A stretch of 58,618 nucleotides of DNA from Sphaerosporella brunnea (lineage: Eukaryota > Ascomycota > Pezizomycetes > Pezizales > Pyronemataceae), in assembly GCA_008704415.1 (NCBI GenBank), contig VXIS01000308.1, positions 1 through 58,618 of the forward strand. The letters are read 5' to 3'. Below are positions 33,263 to 43,700 of the stretch, in pieces. Position numbers and translations under genes: made by a program. Every line of letters starts with the position of its first letter. Positions within the stretch are counted from its first letter, which is position 1. The notes below the pieces were generated by a model that saw only the letters and a list, made by a program, of their open reading frames with translations, did no database searches and was not told the origin of the DNA.

Positions 33263-35279
33263 TTTCCAACACCACCCACACACTGGCCACGCACTTACAT
33301 CACGAATCGAGGTGCTCTATACGTAGTATTGATTACTCTTTTCAGACGAAAATTGTCTAACTACAGAATTCTTTTCGTCGGTAAGCCGACGTACGCAGTT
33401 GTTCTATCTTTCCTTCATCGCGTCGTCGGCGGCGGTGTCAAGGTAGATCCATCTCTCGATCGTCGTAGTATACAATCGGACACAGCGTTCCCTGTACTGC
33501 GTGTAGCGTGGTGGAGAGGTCCTGGATGACATACGACTTGTTGTCTTCCACCGACCAGCAACGCTAAATGAACGACGTGACGACGAAGCCGGAGCTGATC
33601 GGGGTTCGACGAAACGCATCTTCGAGGATCATGCGGACCATGTGCAAGGGAGTGGAAGCCTCGACCAAGATCGTTCCGGGGTTGCAGGTGAAGGGTCGCC
33701 GGCAATGGTCACCTCGCTTCCAGTCCGCCGTGACGGCGATGTATGCCTTAGCCGGTGGCGATGCCGGGGTGACGATCACGCGCTGGTCAGGTGTCTGCAC
33801 CGTTGATGGGTGAGGCAGTAGTCATCGCTGCGTTTGTGTTGGCGAACATAGCGTTGTATTGTGGGGGAGGTTCCGGTGAAAGGTAGAAGTTGCAGTATGA
33901 GTCAGAAACAGGGTGGGCTTGTTGGTGTCGGTGGGGAGGGGGGTTGTTGCCCTGGCATATCTAGCAAGTCACTCGATCATCACGGAAATCCTACGGACTA
34001 TCCAATTCAATATCCGAACCTCGCGTACCACCGTGCCCACAAAGCACGCACGGGAGATCTCTCCCCCCCCCCTCCCTAATGCATTCGAAGCAGGCAGGGC
34101 CGAGCGACGCACTGGTCTCGGTGCGCCCAACGCCTGACCCGCGAGATGCACCAGCCCCGTCCGCCCCCCGCAATGAGGCTGAGGCGAAAGAGGGATGGAA
34201 GAATGTTGAGAGAAAGAAGCGGAGGCAGCCCTCGGGCCGCACTGCGGCACAGTCAGCCGGGAAGAGCGTCCCGTCCTGGGCCCAAGCGGCCGGTGACGGA
34301 GCTGTGAGCTTCAACATCTACATAGGAGGAGGAGCGGGCATCGCCAAGTCACACACAGCGCGCAAACCCTGACGGGGCAGTAAGAAGAAGGAGAAGAAGA
34401 AGGAGAAGGGGAAGGGGAAGGAGCAGCGGGCTCCTAGGGTGTAGGGGCAGTGGGAGGTCTTTTCCGCCGTTTATGCGTTGCGATTTCCTTGATTTTCTTT
34501 CCTTAAGAGAGCCGCAGGCCCCAGGAGTAGGCTCTGTTCTTAAGGGGTAGCACAGTCTCTCTTCTCAATATATGTCACTGCGTGGGAGATAGTGTGGTAC
34601 GACAGTTGGGTTGAGCGATTGGTGGCTTCTGTACAGAATGAGGAGAACAGGCAGAATCCTCCCAGTTGTAACCGGTTTCGGAAGATCGCGGGGCAGCTTG
34701 TTGCTCCATACATTGCGAATCTCTCCAAGCCGTACAGGCAGTCCTTGTGGATCCCCGGTGGGTGGAAACACATGGTTTTCACTGTGCATGCAAGCTCTCT
34801 TGGCGGCTTTACATTCGTGCAAAAGCAGCATCTCCGGCGCGTGGTCAGCCAGAGTGTCAGCTAAAAATAGCTCCGATGTCAAGGCTAAAGATGATTTCCT
34901 TCCCAAACAGCTGTGGGAAGAACTCCATTAGACTGCGAAAGCTGCTGTACAAGCGAGAATGACCTCGCTGACGGACGATGACTACCGAGAGGGCGCAAAG
35001 AAGCTGTTGAACACACTCCACGACGACCTGAGCCGGAACCTGCCAAGTCTGCTGCGGGCTGAGGCGATCGCCAAAGACTCAGCAGAGCGTCAGCGCCTGT
35101 GTAAGGAGCAGGATAGTAGGAAGCGGAAGGATGGTGAGAAGCGGAAAGATGGTGGGAAGCGGATGCGGACGTAGAATCTGTGCGGTGGGGCAACGGTTTT
35201 TGTAGTGAGAGAACACAGTATTGGGTGTCAATAACATCCGGTTTCACTTCCGGCTGCCGATTTGCGTGACCCCTGGGGG
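33263..35279. other. 2-kb segment held between the two TAGTG elements
   Basis: It carries remnants only: a minus-strand frame at 33800-33564 with VIVTPASPPAKAYIAVTADW; a plus frame at 34079-34372 ending in a basic GWKNVERKKRRQ segment and followed by an AAG/GAG-rich purine tract (34381-34431) and a TTCTTAAGG stem region resembling retroelement ends; and the broken frame at 34570-35174. No complete gene. Confidence 0.55.
34570..35174 (+). pseudogene. Broken ORF with Lys/Arg-rich C-terminus, unknown function
   Basis: The frame 34592-34864 encodes about 90 residues including WVERLVASVQNEENRQNPPS and an IPGGWKHMVFTVHASS segment. After a stop and a frame change the protein continues (KAKDDFLPKQLWEELH), meets TAG at about 34929, and goes on in 34959-35174 with a helical acidic part and a repeated KRKDGEKRKDGGKR tail. 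The three pieces read like one decayed protein. The basic tail could bind nucleic acid. No family recognised. Confidence 0.4.
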
Positions 35280-36395
35280 TAGTGATGCAAACGACCCGGC
35301 TCGAGACGAGCCCAAGAGGTGACTCGTCAGTTTTACTGGCTCGGCTCCCAAGCGCGAGCGGGGCTCCAGCTGGTGGAGGGAAATCATATTTTGCGGCGGG
35401 AGCACGCGGGCAGGCGGAAGTTCATGTCCATGTAAACGTTCTAGTTATCTCAGGGTAGATCAGTCCGATACGTCTGACAGGCCCAAAGAGCAGTTGAGTG
35501 CTGCCTCGGGGTCTAAATCTACACCCTCCGGCATATCATGGTCACTGCAAGTGGTTGCCCTCCTGACTCCGGCCTGTGGTAGAACCTCCGGGTCTTCGTA
35601 CCCCCATCTTGCCCGGCTGTTTATTATCCGTATGATCGACCGAATGCTTAAGCAACAACGGAGCCCTGCTCGACTCCTCCAGAAGCCAGTTGCGTTTCTT
35701 TGAGCAATGGCAACATCGAACGAGTTCGAGATGCTTCTTGTTGTCAGAACTACAGCCTGCCTTCTTGTTCCGTCGCTTCAGTGATGCGCCTTCTTTAGCA
35801 TCAGATTCTGTATCACCCTCTGTGACGGAATCATGCTCATCTACTTCAGGTTCTGTGGTTTCCTGGCCCGGAGCATCTGCGGCCGTTCTAGCATTGTTTG
35901 ACTTTCTGGGTCGGGGTTCCTCCTGTCGAAATCTTATCTTGCGGGCATAGTATATGATGAGGTTTTCAGTCCGCTGAGTGTCCGCGCCCCAGCAGCGCTG
36001 TGTAAAGTATCTATAGTGCAGCTATTAGAACATGACCGTGTTTGTAAAGAAAGCGTCTTACCCCATCGTCCACTCAGTTCTTTATAAACCCCACGCATGG
36101 CATCTTCCTCTGCTTGTGCGCTAAGCGCTGGCTGCTGTTCTCCGGACATGCTTTGTTTGATTGCTCGGGATGGGTGGACATCACTGTGCGGCGAGCCGTT
36201 TGGGGGGTGGGGGAGCCGTGGCGAAGGGTGGCGGGGACCGCGGTGTTGGGCGGTACTTGAGTGCGCTGCGGTCACCTGCGGAACCTCGTTCTTTCTAGAC
36301 AGCTCGAGCCCAAACCTTTTACGCTCGAGCTGCTCGAGCACAAAAATATGTACGTTCGAGCGGGATCGAGCTTGCTCGGCTCGTTTGCATCACTA
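35280..36395 (+). mobile_element. TAGTG element R-b (right member), 1.1 kb
   Basis: Starts TAGTGATGCAAACGACCCGG, ends gctcgtttgcatcacta. The centre (35757-35930) matches R-a at 32916-33065 (CATCAGATTCTGTATCACCCTC type block). The right end is rich in CTCGAGC palindromes. No transposase ORF. Confidence 0.75.
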
Positions 36396-36403
36396 GGACG
36401 TGC

Positions 36404-36690
36404 CATCGGTCTGGCACTCCGACGCAAGCAACGTTAGGCGGTGTAGCGTTGTTGTCCCCAAGGATCTCAGTCCTGATGAAGATTTTTTCACCATCATTAT
36501 ACTCTATTCTACGGCGATCGAAGATGGCTAGGCCGAGGAGGTTACAGTGGCGCAGCGTCTTCCAGGGAGTCGAGTAAAAATGGCACAAGAAATGATGGCT
36601 GCATGAAGGTATAGGGGCACTCGGAGGGCGAAGATGATGAACCGCATTCGCTTGAAGCATTGGGGGTTGGGTTTGTTCGAGTTGCACAGC
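36404..36690 (-). other. Right half of the coding-like stretch split by the composite
   Basis: The minus strand reads FDRRRIEYNDGEKIFIRTE and continues to GVPDRW at the target site. The partner half is 30642-30353. Unknown protein; the frame differs by one at the junction. Confidence 0.35.
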
Positions 36691-37366
36691 AGATTATCAT
36701 GGGAAAGTGAAATAGCCGCTCGTCATATCCAATTTTTGATCATAATTAACTGGTTGGTCGAACTTGTTCCTGACAGGAAATATCAGTGACGACGTGGAAT
36801 TGGAACATGCTATTCGCAGCCACGACGTCCATCCTCGCATCTGAGTTACATCACATACGGAAAGGAACATATTCGCGTCCTTCTACCGGCCGGCGGACAT
36901 TGGGTCTGAATGCAGAAAGAGTGTGAATCCCGCCTCGACGTCAGTCCTGCAGGTTGTTCGGCGAATGCGGTGATATAATGGGGAAATGACATTTCGCATA
37001 AGTTGCATCACGAGCATGTGCACGATGCGGTGACTGCCGTGACCCACCAACAAGCTGTGTTTCGTTCACACGTACCGGCAGTTTCTGTGTGGTTTTCCTT
37101 GGATAGCCGAGGCATCTCAGGCACCATCGTCCAAATGGAACACCGAGGGTCGTGCAATGTTTGTGGAAAGCTGTTCTGTTGCTGGCCGAGCGGCGATGAT
37201 CAAAACTGAGACCTCGGTGAGTGGTGGACACGTCATACGTTCCCGCAAAGAGTGTCCGTTGTTGGTAGTGTTTTGTGCGGCCTGCTTCCACACCATCCTC
37301 TTCCTCATTATCCTGTTTATCCCGGAATCGCTGTTTTCTCCCACCCCACCTGCCCTCAGCAGTCAT
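36691..37366. other. No gene seen
   Basis: Overlapping short frames on both strands at 36941-37387 without domain; nothing else noted. Confidence 0.4.
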
Positions 37367-37519
37367 TGTTGAGACATAGAGTATCACTCTATATAGGATC
37401 CGAGTATAAACTGGTGATCGACTAGGGTTAGACAGGGTTAGCTAGTGTAGAGTTTGGAGCTAGTGCTCGTTTCTGCCTCTTAAGGGAGCAGCAACTCGCA
37501 CTTAGCTCTACACCGTCAA
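37367..37519 (+). mobile_element. LTR fragment (TGTTGAG family) upstream of a small gene
   Basis: Starts TGTTGAGACATAGAG, keeps the CACTCTATATAGGATCCGAGTAT block and the hairpin (GAGCTAGTGCTCG...CGCACTTAGCTC) but lacks most of the 3' quarter, ending gtcaa. It ends 22 bp before an ATG and could supply its promoter. Confidence 0.65.
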
Positions 37520-37541
37520 TCCATCTGACCTCCAACCAACA

Positions 37542-37875
37542 ATGGCCGACCCCACCAACGCTTCCCTCTACAAGGCGTCCCTCCAGCGCCTCCTCACTGT
37601 AAGTCCCCTGCTCTCGCGTCGCAAGCACGCCTGACATGAGGATACTTCAGGAGCTGGAGTTCCTCAGCCGCAACAGAGTCGTCTCCGACGCGGAAAACGC
37701 TGCAATGCAGCAGAACCTCGCCGTCGCGCGCGCCGAGGTTGGCCTCGTCAGGTTCACGGTGACGTTCGCCTTCTCGTTCGCCCAGAGGCTCCTGTTTCAG
37801 GTCAGCGTCGACGCCGGCGAGAACTTCGAGGTCATCAACAACGCGGATCTTACATGGAACAAACATGACTCGTAG
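37542..37875 (+). CDS. Small spliced gene, 93 residues, unknown function
   Basis: Exon 1 is 37542-37598 (19 codons), intron 37599-37650 (GTAAGT donor, CTGAC branch, TTCAG acceptor), exon 2 37651-37875. The phase is kept. The protein is helical: a start rich in Ala/Leu (MADPTNASLYKASLQRLLT), a charged ELEFLSRNRVVSDAENAAMQ segment that could form a coiled coil, and a more hydrophobic FTVTFAFSFAQRLLFQ stretch. Codons end mostly in G or C. It may be a real small protein or the surviving 5' part of a longer coiled-coil gene such as the REase-kinase type. The LTR fragment just upstream may drive it. Confidence 0.5.
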
Positions 37876-38680
37876 CAGAAACACAGCCCCACACAGCCCG
37901 TTTACAACCTTGAGCCGTGACAGCTCGAGTATCGATGGAGGTTGCTATGGCTGCATACGTTGTTCGCATTGCTTCTCCACATATCTTTCTCGATTGGTGG
38001 CATCGCAGCACTCCCAGTTGACCTTGTTGCTTCCATGCACGGCAATAAGCTTTGTAGGAGGCTGCGCGTATGCACACTGCTCTTGCCTTCCCTATGGCGG
38101 AAACATTGCTTGCTGGGTGTCAAAATTACGGTCAGCATCTGTTGGATGCTCCTTCTATCTGCATATAAGACAGCAACAGAATCCGCTCTGCATGCCAGCT
38201 GGGGCCCGGCCCCTGCCGCTTGCCCTTTCATTGTTATGTGGGCTTCCGCGGGAGGCATCTGAGATCGTCGATTCGCGGAAGGCGTCGACATTCGGTTTTT
38301 CGGTCTCGTCCATCTGCTGTGGCACCGGGTAGCAGTTGAAAAATACTTGGCAGCATTTCTAGCTGTATTTCGCTTCGCCGAGATGGGGCGGCGGCCAAAA
38401 AAACGCAAGGCCCCAGTGCTTATTGTTGGGAGCGGGGACTGATTCGTTACCTGCCAAAGTGCGGTGGCGCGTTGGACTTGACGGCGCACAGAAAAAATTC
38501 CGTTGAGGATGTGACTGGCAGGCAAGCGCGCGGGTTGGGAGACTTGAGAAAAATAGCTCGCAAGCGAGCATGTTTTCCAACTCTGGATGTTTTCAGCCGT
38601 AGAGCCTGTTGTAGGGGTGGGTGTTTTGAGGCAACGCTGGTGCTCCGTTCCACCTCACGTGTGGACTTAAGGGACAACAT
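37876..38680. other. No confident gene
   Basis: A 207-residue minus frame (38525-37902) and a 155-residue plus frame overlap; neither has a domain. A 77-residue minus ORF (38680-38447) starts 78 bp beyond the telomere-like repeat at 38758 but has no recognisable features. Confidence 0.3.
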
Positions 38681-39190
38681 TCAGAGCGGTTGACTGACTA
38701 CTCGATGACTCACGTGGCGATGAGGCGCGCGCTCGCTCAACGACGCGTCACGCGGGGTAGGGTTAGGGTTAGGGACTGAGACGTTGCGGCTGTTCCATTG
38801 CACAAGGCGGGTCACTGGACATGTGGGTGGAGACGGTAAAAGGATCGCGGATACCATCACCATGGACGCAGGCATCGTCACCAACCAGAGCCCCCAACGC
38901 ACCACTTTGGCGGCACGCCAGTTTCGCGTTGAGCGCAGGACTCCTAGGCTAGGAGCCGTGGTATGACACATACATACTGTGGAGGAAGACTCGCCCTCAA
39001 TAAGAAGCGAAAGGCGCTCATACACCGGGACTACCAACCACTCGCTGGGCATTCGATTGTAGTACTCTATCTCAATGAGAAGCTTCCCAAGAGACACTTT
39101 CGTTTCCTGTTTTCGGCAAGTGGCAGACTGCTGTCTATTTAGACGCTGTGTTCTTGAATCCCCCTGCCAGACAGGCATCTGGCGTGCCAA
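38681..39190 (-). CDS. Hypothetical 169-residue ORF reading through a telomere-like repeat
   Basis: Open frame from ATG 39190 to stop. The middle has a natural-looking alternation (LLIEIEYYNRMPSEWLVVPV, then a hydrophobic stretch around VMVSAILLPSP). Near the C-terminus the telomere-like repeat is read as PNPNPTP. No family is recognised. The ORF may be fortuitous. Confidence 0.3.
   Translation of the reverse strand: MARQMPVWQGDSRTQRLNRQQSATCRKQETKVSLGKLLIEIEYYNRMPSEWLVVPVYERLSLLIEGESSSTVCMCHTTAPSLGVLRSTRNWRAAKVVRWGLWLVTMPASMVMVSAILLPSPPTCPVTRLVQWNSRNVSVPNPNPTPRDASLSERAPHRHVSHRVVSQPL
38758..38774 (+). repeat. Short interstitial telomere repeat (TTAGGG orientation)
   Basis: Nearly three TTAGGG units (tagggttagggttaggg). 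It faces the opposite way to those at 17583 and 46457. Confidence 0.85.
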
Positions 39191-41054
39191 TTGGACTGCT
39201 AAGTGTACCGGCCCTCATTGCCACCCTCACCTCGCCGCCGCCTCGCAATTAACCGATAAAGCCCGCGCAATCCTGATCAACCCGTCATGCCCCGGGGTAC
39301 CCCGCCACACCCCGTCCGCCCGCGCCCCGACCTGTCACCCCGTACACGGCACTAGTTGTCGCCGGGTCCGATAGATACCAGCTGCGGTGAGAATGACGAT
39401 AGAATTGCGCAGTCGAAAATTCTTGGAGGCATAACAGATAGGTTAAGCTGCATCCGTCTTGCAGAGCTCAAGGATTTCGGCTCTGACCTCCTCCGGCTGG
39501 CCGCCATTGCAAATGAGTATGTTATGGACTGACCCAACTGAGTACTACTGTCCGGGTTCTCGCAAACCTGATCAGCAGCGATAGCCAGCACCTGGATTAC
39601 CTAAGTGGAACGTTTTGTCTTTCCTGCTACACATCTAGAACAGCGACCCAAAAACTTCACATTCCATCTGCAGGCGTTGGGATTGGTCCCACCTATATTG
39701 AATGTTAGATACGGTCCTCCAGGACAGGAGTCTTTGGCATAGTTGGATAAATTGTTCCGGGGATTGATTGTAATTTCCATAAGGCAGGCTATGCACAAGT
39801 TCTCATGACCTAGTTACCTAGTTTCAGTGCCTGTGGGAAACGGAAGTCATCATTGGTCGTCATGGTGTTGGTCCAAGGTACACAGCTGTAGTCGGTGATA
39901 GGAACAGGAGCTGGATGGGCATTCAGGAGATAGAGTCTTGTATACTACCCGCTGTGTCTGAGAATCCAGAGTGAAACGCTTGAAACACAAAGATTCAGTG
40001 AAGAGCAGAAAAGAAAAAGAAAACGACAAAGCGGAGCGGATGGCGCTTTCAAACAATGACATCCTTTGTGTTCGCGGGCGGTACTCGCCACGATGTCACA
40101 GTCGGTGAAGCAAGAATGATCAAGACATCTATAATGGTAGATGGGTACTTTGCAAGGGTCTAGCTTTCGTGAACACCGAGCTGCAAGGAAACACAGCAAC
40201 AGCGTCGCAGCAGCACTTTGCCAGCTGCTGAGCCGCCGACCTCTCCAAGAATAGCCGCAAAGACGAACAACAGCAGATTGCGCAGCCACAAAAAAAGAAA
40301 GGCTGCGCTGCTTGCAAACTGAGGTTTTGGCATCGGGCGGGACAGTCGTGCGGCGATCCGTCACCAGCCACTTGCGGGAAACGGCGGACATCTAGAGTGT
40401 CACTCGTGCGACGTTGAGTATTGCACAATACCGGTCGGCAGCATAATCCCTTCAACCGCCCCGTGCGCCACAAGTGTACCATCGAGGAGTCTTGAAGCAA
40501 GGAAAATCACAGTTTGCGAAGGGGATGCTTGCAAAAACCACGGGTCACATGATCCAACAGGCACTGTGTGATGACGAATATAGAGCGTGAAACTCATTAC
40601 TGATTCTATCGATCCACGGTTGACAGCGCGGTCAAGGCAAGGCACAGCAGAAGCTGGCAAGCATGATCAGGCTGGTAATCAGGATGGGTTAAGAGGAGAA
40701 AAGGCTCCGACTCTGGTGCAGGCGGATGGGTCCATCAGTTGCTTGCCATATTATAAGCCTTGGTGACAGTGTAATATCGAAACACTTTAGGTGACCAGTA
40801 ATTTTTAGGCCTGGAAGAGCAACAAGTATGGAAGGTTATGACATTCAAACAACCGTTGGTGAGGGGTACTGTCCTTGACGTGCGCAGCACGACTTGCTAT
40901 CCGTGTTGAGTGTGATTGGTGATTGAAGCTGGGCACCGAATATCTTGGGCCAGCCGTCGCCGTGGTCCGATGTGGGTTGAATGCATCATCTTATTCTGGC
41001 GTTCAACGGCTTCAGATATGACCAAAATCTCCTCCTTGACAAGTATTGCACCCT
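39191..41054. other. No gene seen
   Basis: The longest frames (40391-39945 minus, 148 residues; 40500-40129 minus) are Ser/Cys/Leu-rich without a domain. Confidence 0.4.
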
Positions 41055-41621
41055 CCTAAACCGGACTATTTGAAACGGGCTTTTGACATTCTGGCCCGTT
41101 TGGACCAGGCTTTTTCAAGCTAGACCCAAGTGTCTACAGGGTCCGATCAGGGCAACAAAATTCCGGTGCGTACAGGGCCCGCCAGGACCTGATGAATGAT
41201 TGCTCTAACAAACAGGAAAGGACCACATGAAGAAATTATACTACCATTTCCGTGGCGCAGAATTCCAAATCAACCAGCATTGCTTTGAACTGGCGAACTT
41301 GCAATCACCTACGAACTCCGGCTCATACACATGGTGCAATGATTGGATCCTGCCGACGACAAAAGTGCGGGGGATCAACAAGGTTTTTGATTGCCATCGG
41401 CACCGCACATTTGTGTGGACCGCCGGAAGAGCCCGACCATGACGACGTTCTGCGCTTCTAGCGTCGCCCTACAGAACCAGGCCCGGGCGGCACCTGTCAG
41501 GTACCCAGGCTTTGTGGACATGAACCCGAACCCTGCAGGCTGTACCAACCGTCGGCCCGACCTGACCCACTCTGTCGGACCCGGTTTGGACTGGCGGGCG
41601 CCGGGACTATTGGGACCCATG
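41055..41621 (+). mobile_element. CAGGG element copy 8, left-truncated, diverged
   Basis: Begins inside the family (CCGGACTATTTGAAACGGGC) without a left terminal repeat. It keeps GGCCCGTTTGGACCAGGC, CAGGGCCCGCCAGGACC and the right-hand blocks, and ends gggactattgggacccatg, an altered right terminus. It is the most diverged copy in the window. Confidence 0.68.
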
Positions 41622-41895
41622 GGCACCAGCTGGTGTCAGTTCTGAATATGGCTGCTGATCTGGGGTCTTCCCAAAACAACACCCACGCATGTTTCTCCCG
41701 GCCAGGATCATCCAAGCGTCCGACCGTGCCGACCAAACACCGTTGTCTGTTTTCCCGATCGCGGAATCGTGACCGGAAATGTGCTAGCGGGGGCCGGGAG
41801 CAACCACCAGTGTTCTTCCCGCCACTTGGAACGTGTGGCTCACAGTAACATCTCGGAACGCTTTGCAGTTGCCACAGTGCTCCTGCTGGATCACC
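41622..41895. other. No gene; short similarity to the module gene at 11766
   Basis: CAAAACAACACCCAC (41674-41688) is identical to the start of the module at about 11768, and GGAAATGTGCTAGCGGG weakly resembles the later part of it. Possibly a very decayed third module copy. Confidence 0.25.
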
Positions 41896-42010
41896 TATTG
41901 GCGATAGGTTTCACGCAACGTAGGTAGATAAGATATGTTGAAGGTACTGAGCTAAGCGCACGGTTCTGCACTTAAGTTGCAGAAGCCAGCGCTAGCTCCA
42001 TATCTCAACA
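41896..42010 (-). mobile_element. LTR (copy B, TGTTGAG family, minus strand)
   Basis: On the minus strand it starts TGTTGAGATATGGAGCTAGC at 42010, keeps the hairpin (GGCTTCTGCA...TGCAGAACC), CTTAGCTCAGTACCTTCAAC and CTACCTACGTTGCGTGAAACC, and ends near 41896. It lacks the CACTCTATATGG block found in the longer LTRs. Confidence 0.68.
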
Positions 42011-43700
42011 CTTCCCCTATCCGAGCATGAACTACATCTCCCAAATTCCTCGCAATCTTCATGCCCAATTTCGCCCTAATCCTCCGAGCCGTCAGGCTCA
42101 TGGCCTCTACAAAGATCCCGTTATTGACGAATCCCATCGACTTCGTTAGTCCATCACAAAAGGTGCTAATACTCGCGTTGCCTCATGCTGCGCCCGTTGA
42201 CCCTTGGATTACTCCAGGTATTACCATCCCACCGTAAACGTTCTCTAACCCCACCAATTCCTCGTCCTGGTGGAGGTGTCGGGGTCCTTCGCTGGTCGTT
42301 CTGGTATCCGCGAGGCCTTGACGAAGCCCTTGAAAGTGATAACCAAGCGTCTTCATCCTCACTATCGCCGACGAATCCACGAAACTGACAACAGTACTCT
42401 TCAAAGCATGAGTCTGGACCATATTGACTCCATCATCTTTTATCTTCCCTGGCAGCGCCTCTGACGGGGCTTGCGGAGCATCAAATACTCAGTTCGCGGT
42501 GTCAATAGTCCCTGCTTTGTCCTGTCCAACCGTCGTTTTCTTCGACTCCGGCTGCCTCTCGTGTCCGGCTCTATCTGCAGTGAAAGATGCTCTGTCGTCG
42601 GTAAAGGCAGCTTTCTTCTTCGTATCCATTTCTTTCTTTGGTGAATGCGGGATTCTCCTGCTCTCTCCATCCGACGACAGAAGCTCTGTGGTCGGCAAAG
42701 TTATCTTCAAAATTATCTCTCCTGTTGGTGAAACGAGCTTCGCACTACTTGTCAGTGAAATCAGTTGCCTCGTGGCCTCTTCCTTTGGTGTACCGAGCTC
42801 TGTCTCCGGCGGATTAGCTGTCGTAGTCTTTGTCTTTTCACCTAAACTGGCATTTTGTCGGCTCTCTTTCTTTGCGGAGTAAGCTTTCTTCCGCTCTCCC
42901 GTTTTGCGATGTAATCATTGTCGTGGGCAGAATCGGCTTTGTCTTCGGCAAGAGTAGCTTGCTTTTGCTCTCTCTCTTGGGAGAAAGAAGCGCTTTCTCA
43001 CTCTTCCCCTTTGGCGAAACGAGGTCGGTCCTGCTCTTTCTCCGGCTGTCGCATCCAGCTCTCTTTTCATTTCAACGAAAGCGGCTTTCTCTTCGGCTGA
43101 AACTGGTTTCCCGAGCTTTCTCTCTTTGCAGTGTCTAGCGGTGCGCTGCTTTCTCCGCCTCGCATATCCAGCTTTCTCCTACTTTCGCTGACTCTCGTAT
43201 CTTGTCAAACGGAACTTATTAGCATTGATCTTGGGAGGACTAGCAGTAACTGGGAGCGTCACGACGACCGCGCGCTCACCTCCGCTGACACAGTGGGACT
43301 GCATGGGGGGGAAAATACAATGTGAAATAGGCGTCATCTCAACAAATAGCGACAAAAAAAAAGGCAAAACTACAGTGAGGGATTCCCATGGGGTCACCCA
43401 CCATAGTACTAACCTTGCGATTCATTGCTGAACTACGGCTCTCCAGATGGGAAGCCATGCTTTCAATGATCTATGACCGTAGCCTCGAGACTCAAGTTAC
43501 GGAGAATCATCACCTCGTTTGGGCGCCGACAGGCCGGTTTGCACATGTTCACATGTAGTGGCTTTCCTTCCGGCTGTGTATGTGGCGAAAGCAGCTCTTG
43601 CTTTGGCCAAACTGGCTGGCTCTTCGGCCACAGCAGCCCTCTCGTCGGCCAAAGCGGATCTCTCCCTGTGACGGGTGTTTTCTGGTCGGCGAATTCAGTC
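42011..43700 (-). mobile_element. 3' internal region of an LTR element (copy B), inverted relative to copy A
   Basis: Reading the minus strand from about 43700, charged repetitive sequence (for example KKAAFTDDRASFTADR in 42710-42489) is followed by a frame with FCDGLTKSMGFVNNGIFVEA (about 42165-42105) and by a purine tract (ctcggataggggaag, 42025-42011) that touches the LTR. The final 45 bp match copy A at 30126-30170 closely (GAGGAATT.GGGAGATGTAGTTCATGCTCGGATAGGGG). The plus-strand frames here are shadows. Several stops break the coding part. Confidence 0.5.

Larger units (their letters stand above)
30643..36403. mobile_element. Composite hAT-like transposon with TAGTG ends and 8-bp target duplication
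   Basis: The outer ends are perfect 19-bp inverted repeats, TAGTGATGCAAACGAGCCG at 30651 and its complement ending at 36395. They are flanked by identical 8-bp sequences ggacgtgc (30643-30650 and 36396-36403). Inside lie two further copies of the ends: a right end at 33262 and a left end at 35280, each with one or two mismatches to the outer ends. The structure is therefore element R-a (30651-33262), an intervening segment (33263-35279) and element R-b (35280-36395). TAGNG termini and 8-bp duplications are hAT features. No transposase is encoded, so mobilisation must have been in trans. Confidence 0.78.

Noticed and set aside
34381..34431. The AAG/GAG-rich tract as a coding Lys-rich tail
   Set aside because: The preceding frame stops at 34372; the tract fits a purine-rich untranslated or retroelement end better.
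42424..43138. Ser/Phe/Leu-rich plus-strand ORFs that look like membrane proteins
   Set aside because: They are the complement of the charged repetitive sequence of LTR-element copy B; the minus strand has the coding logic and the purine tract.
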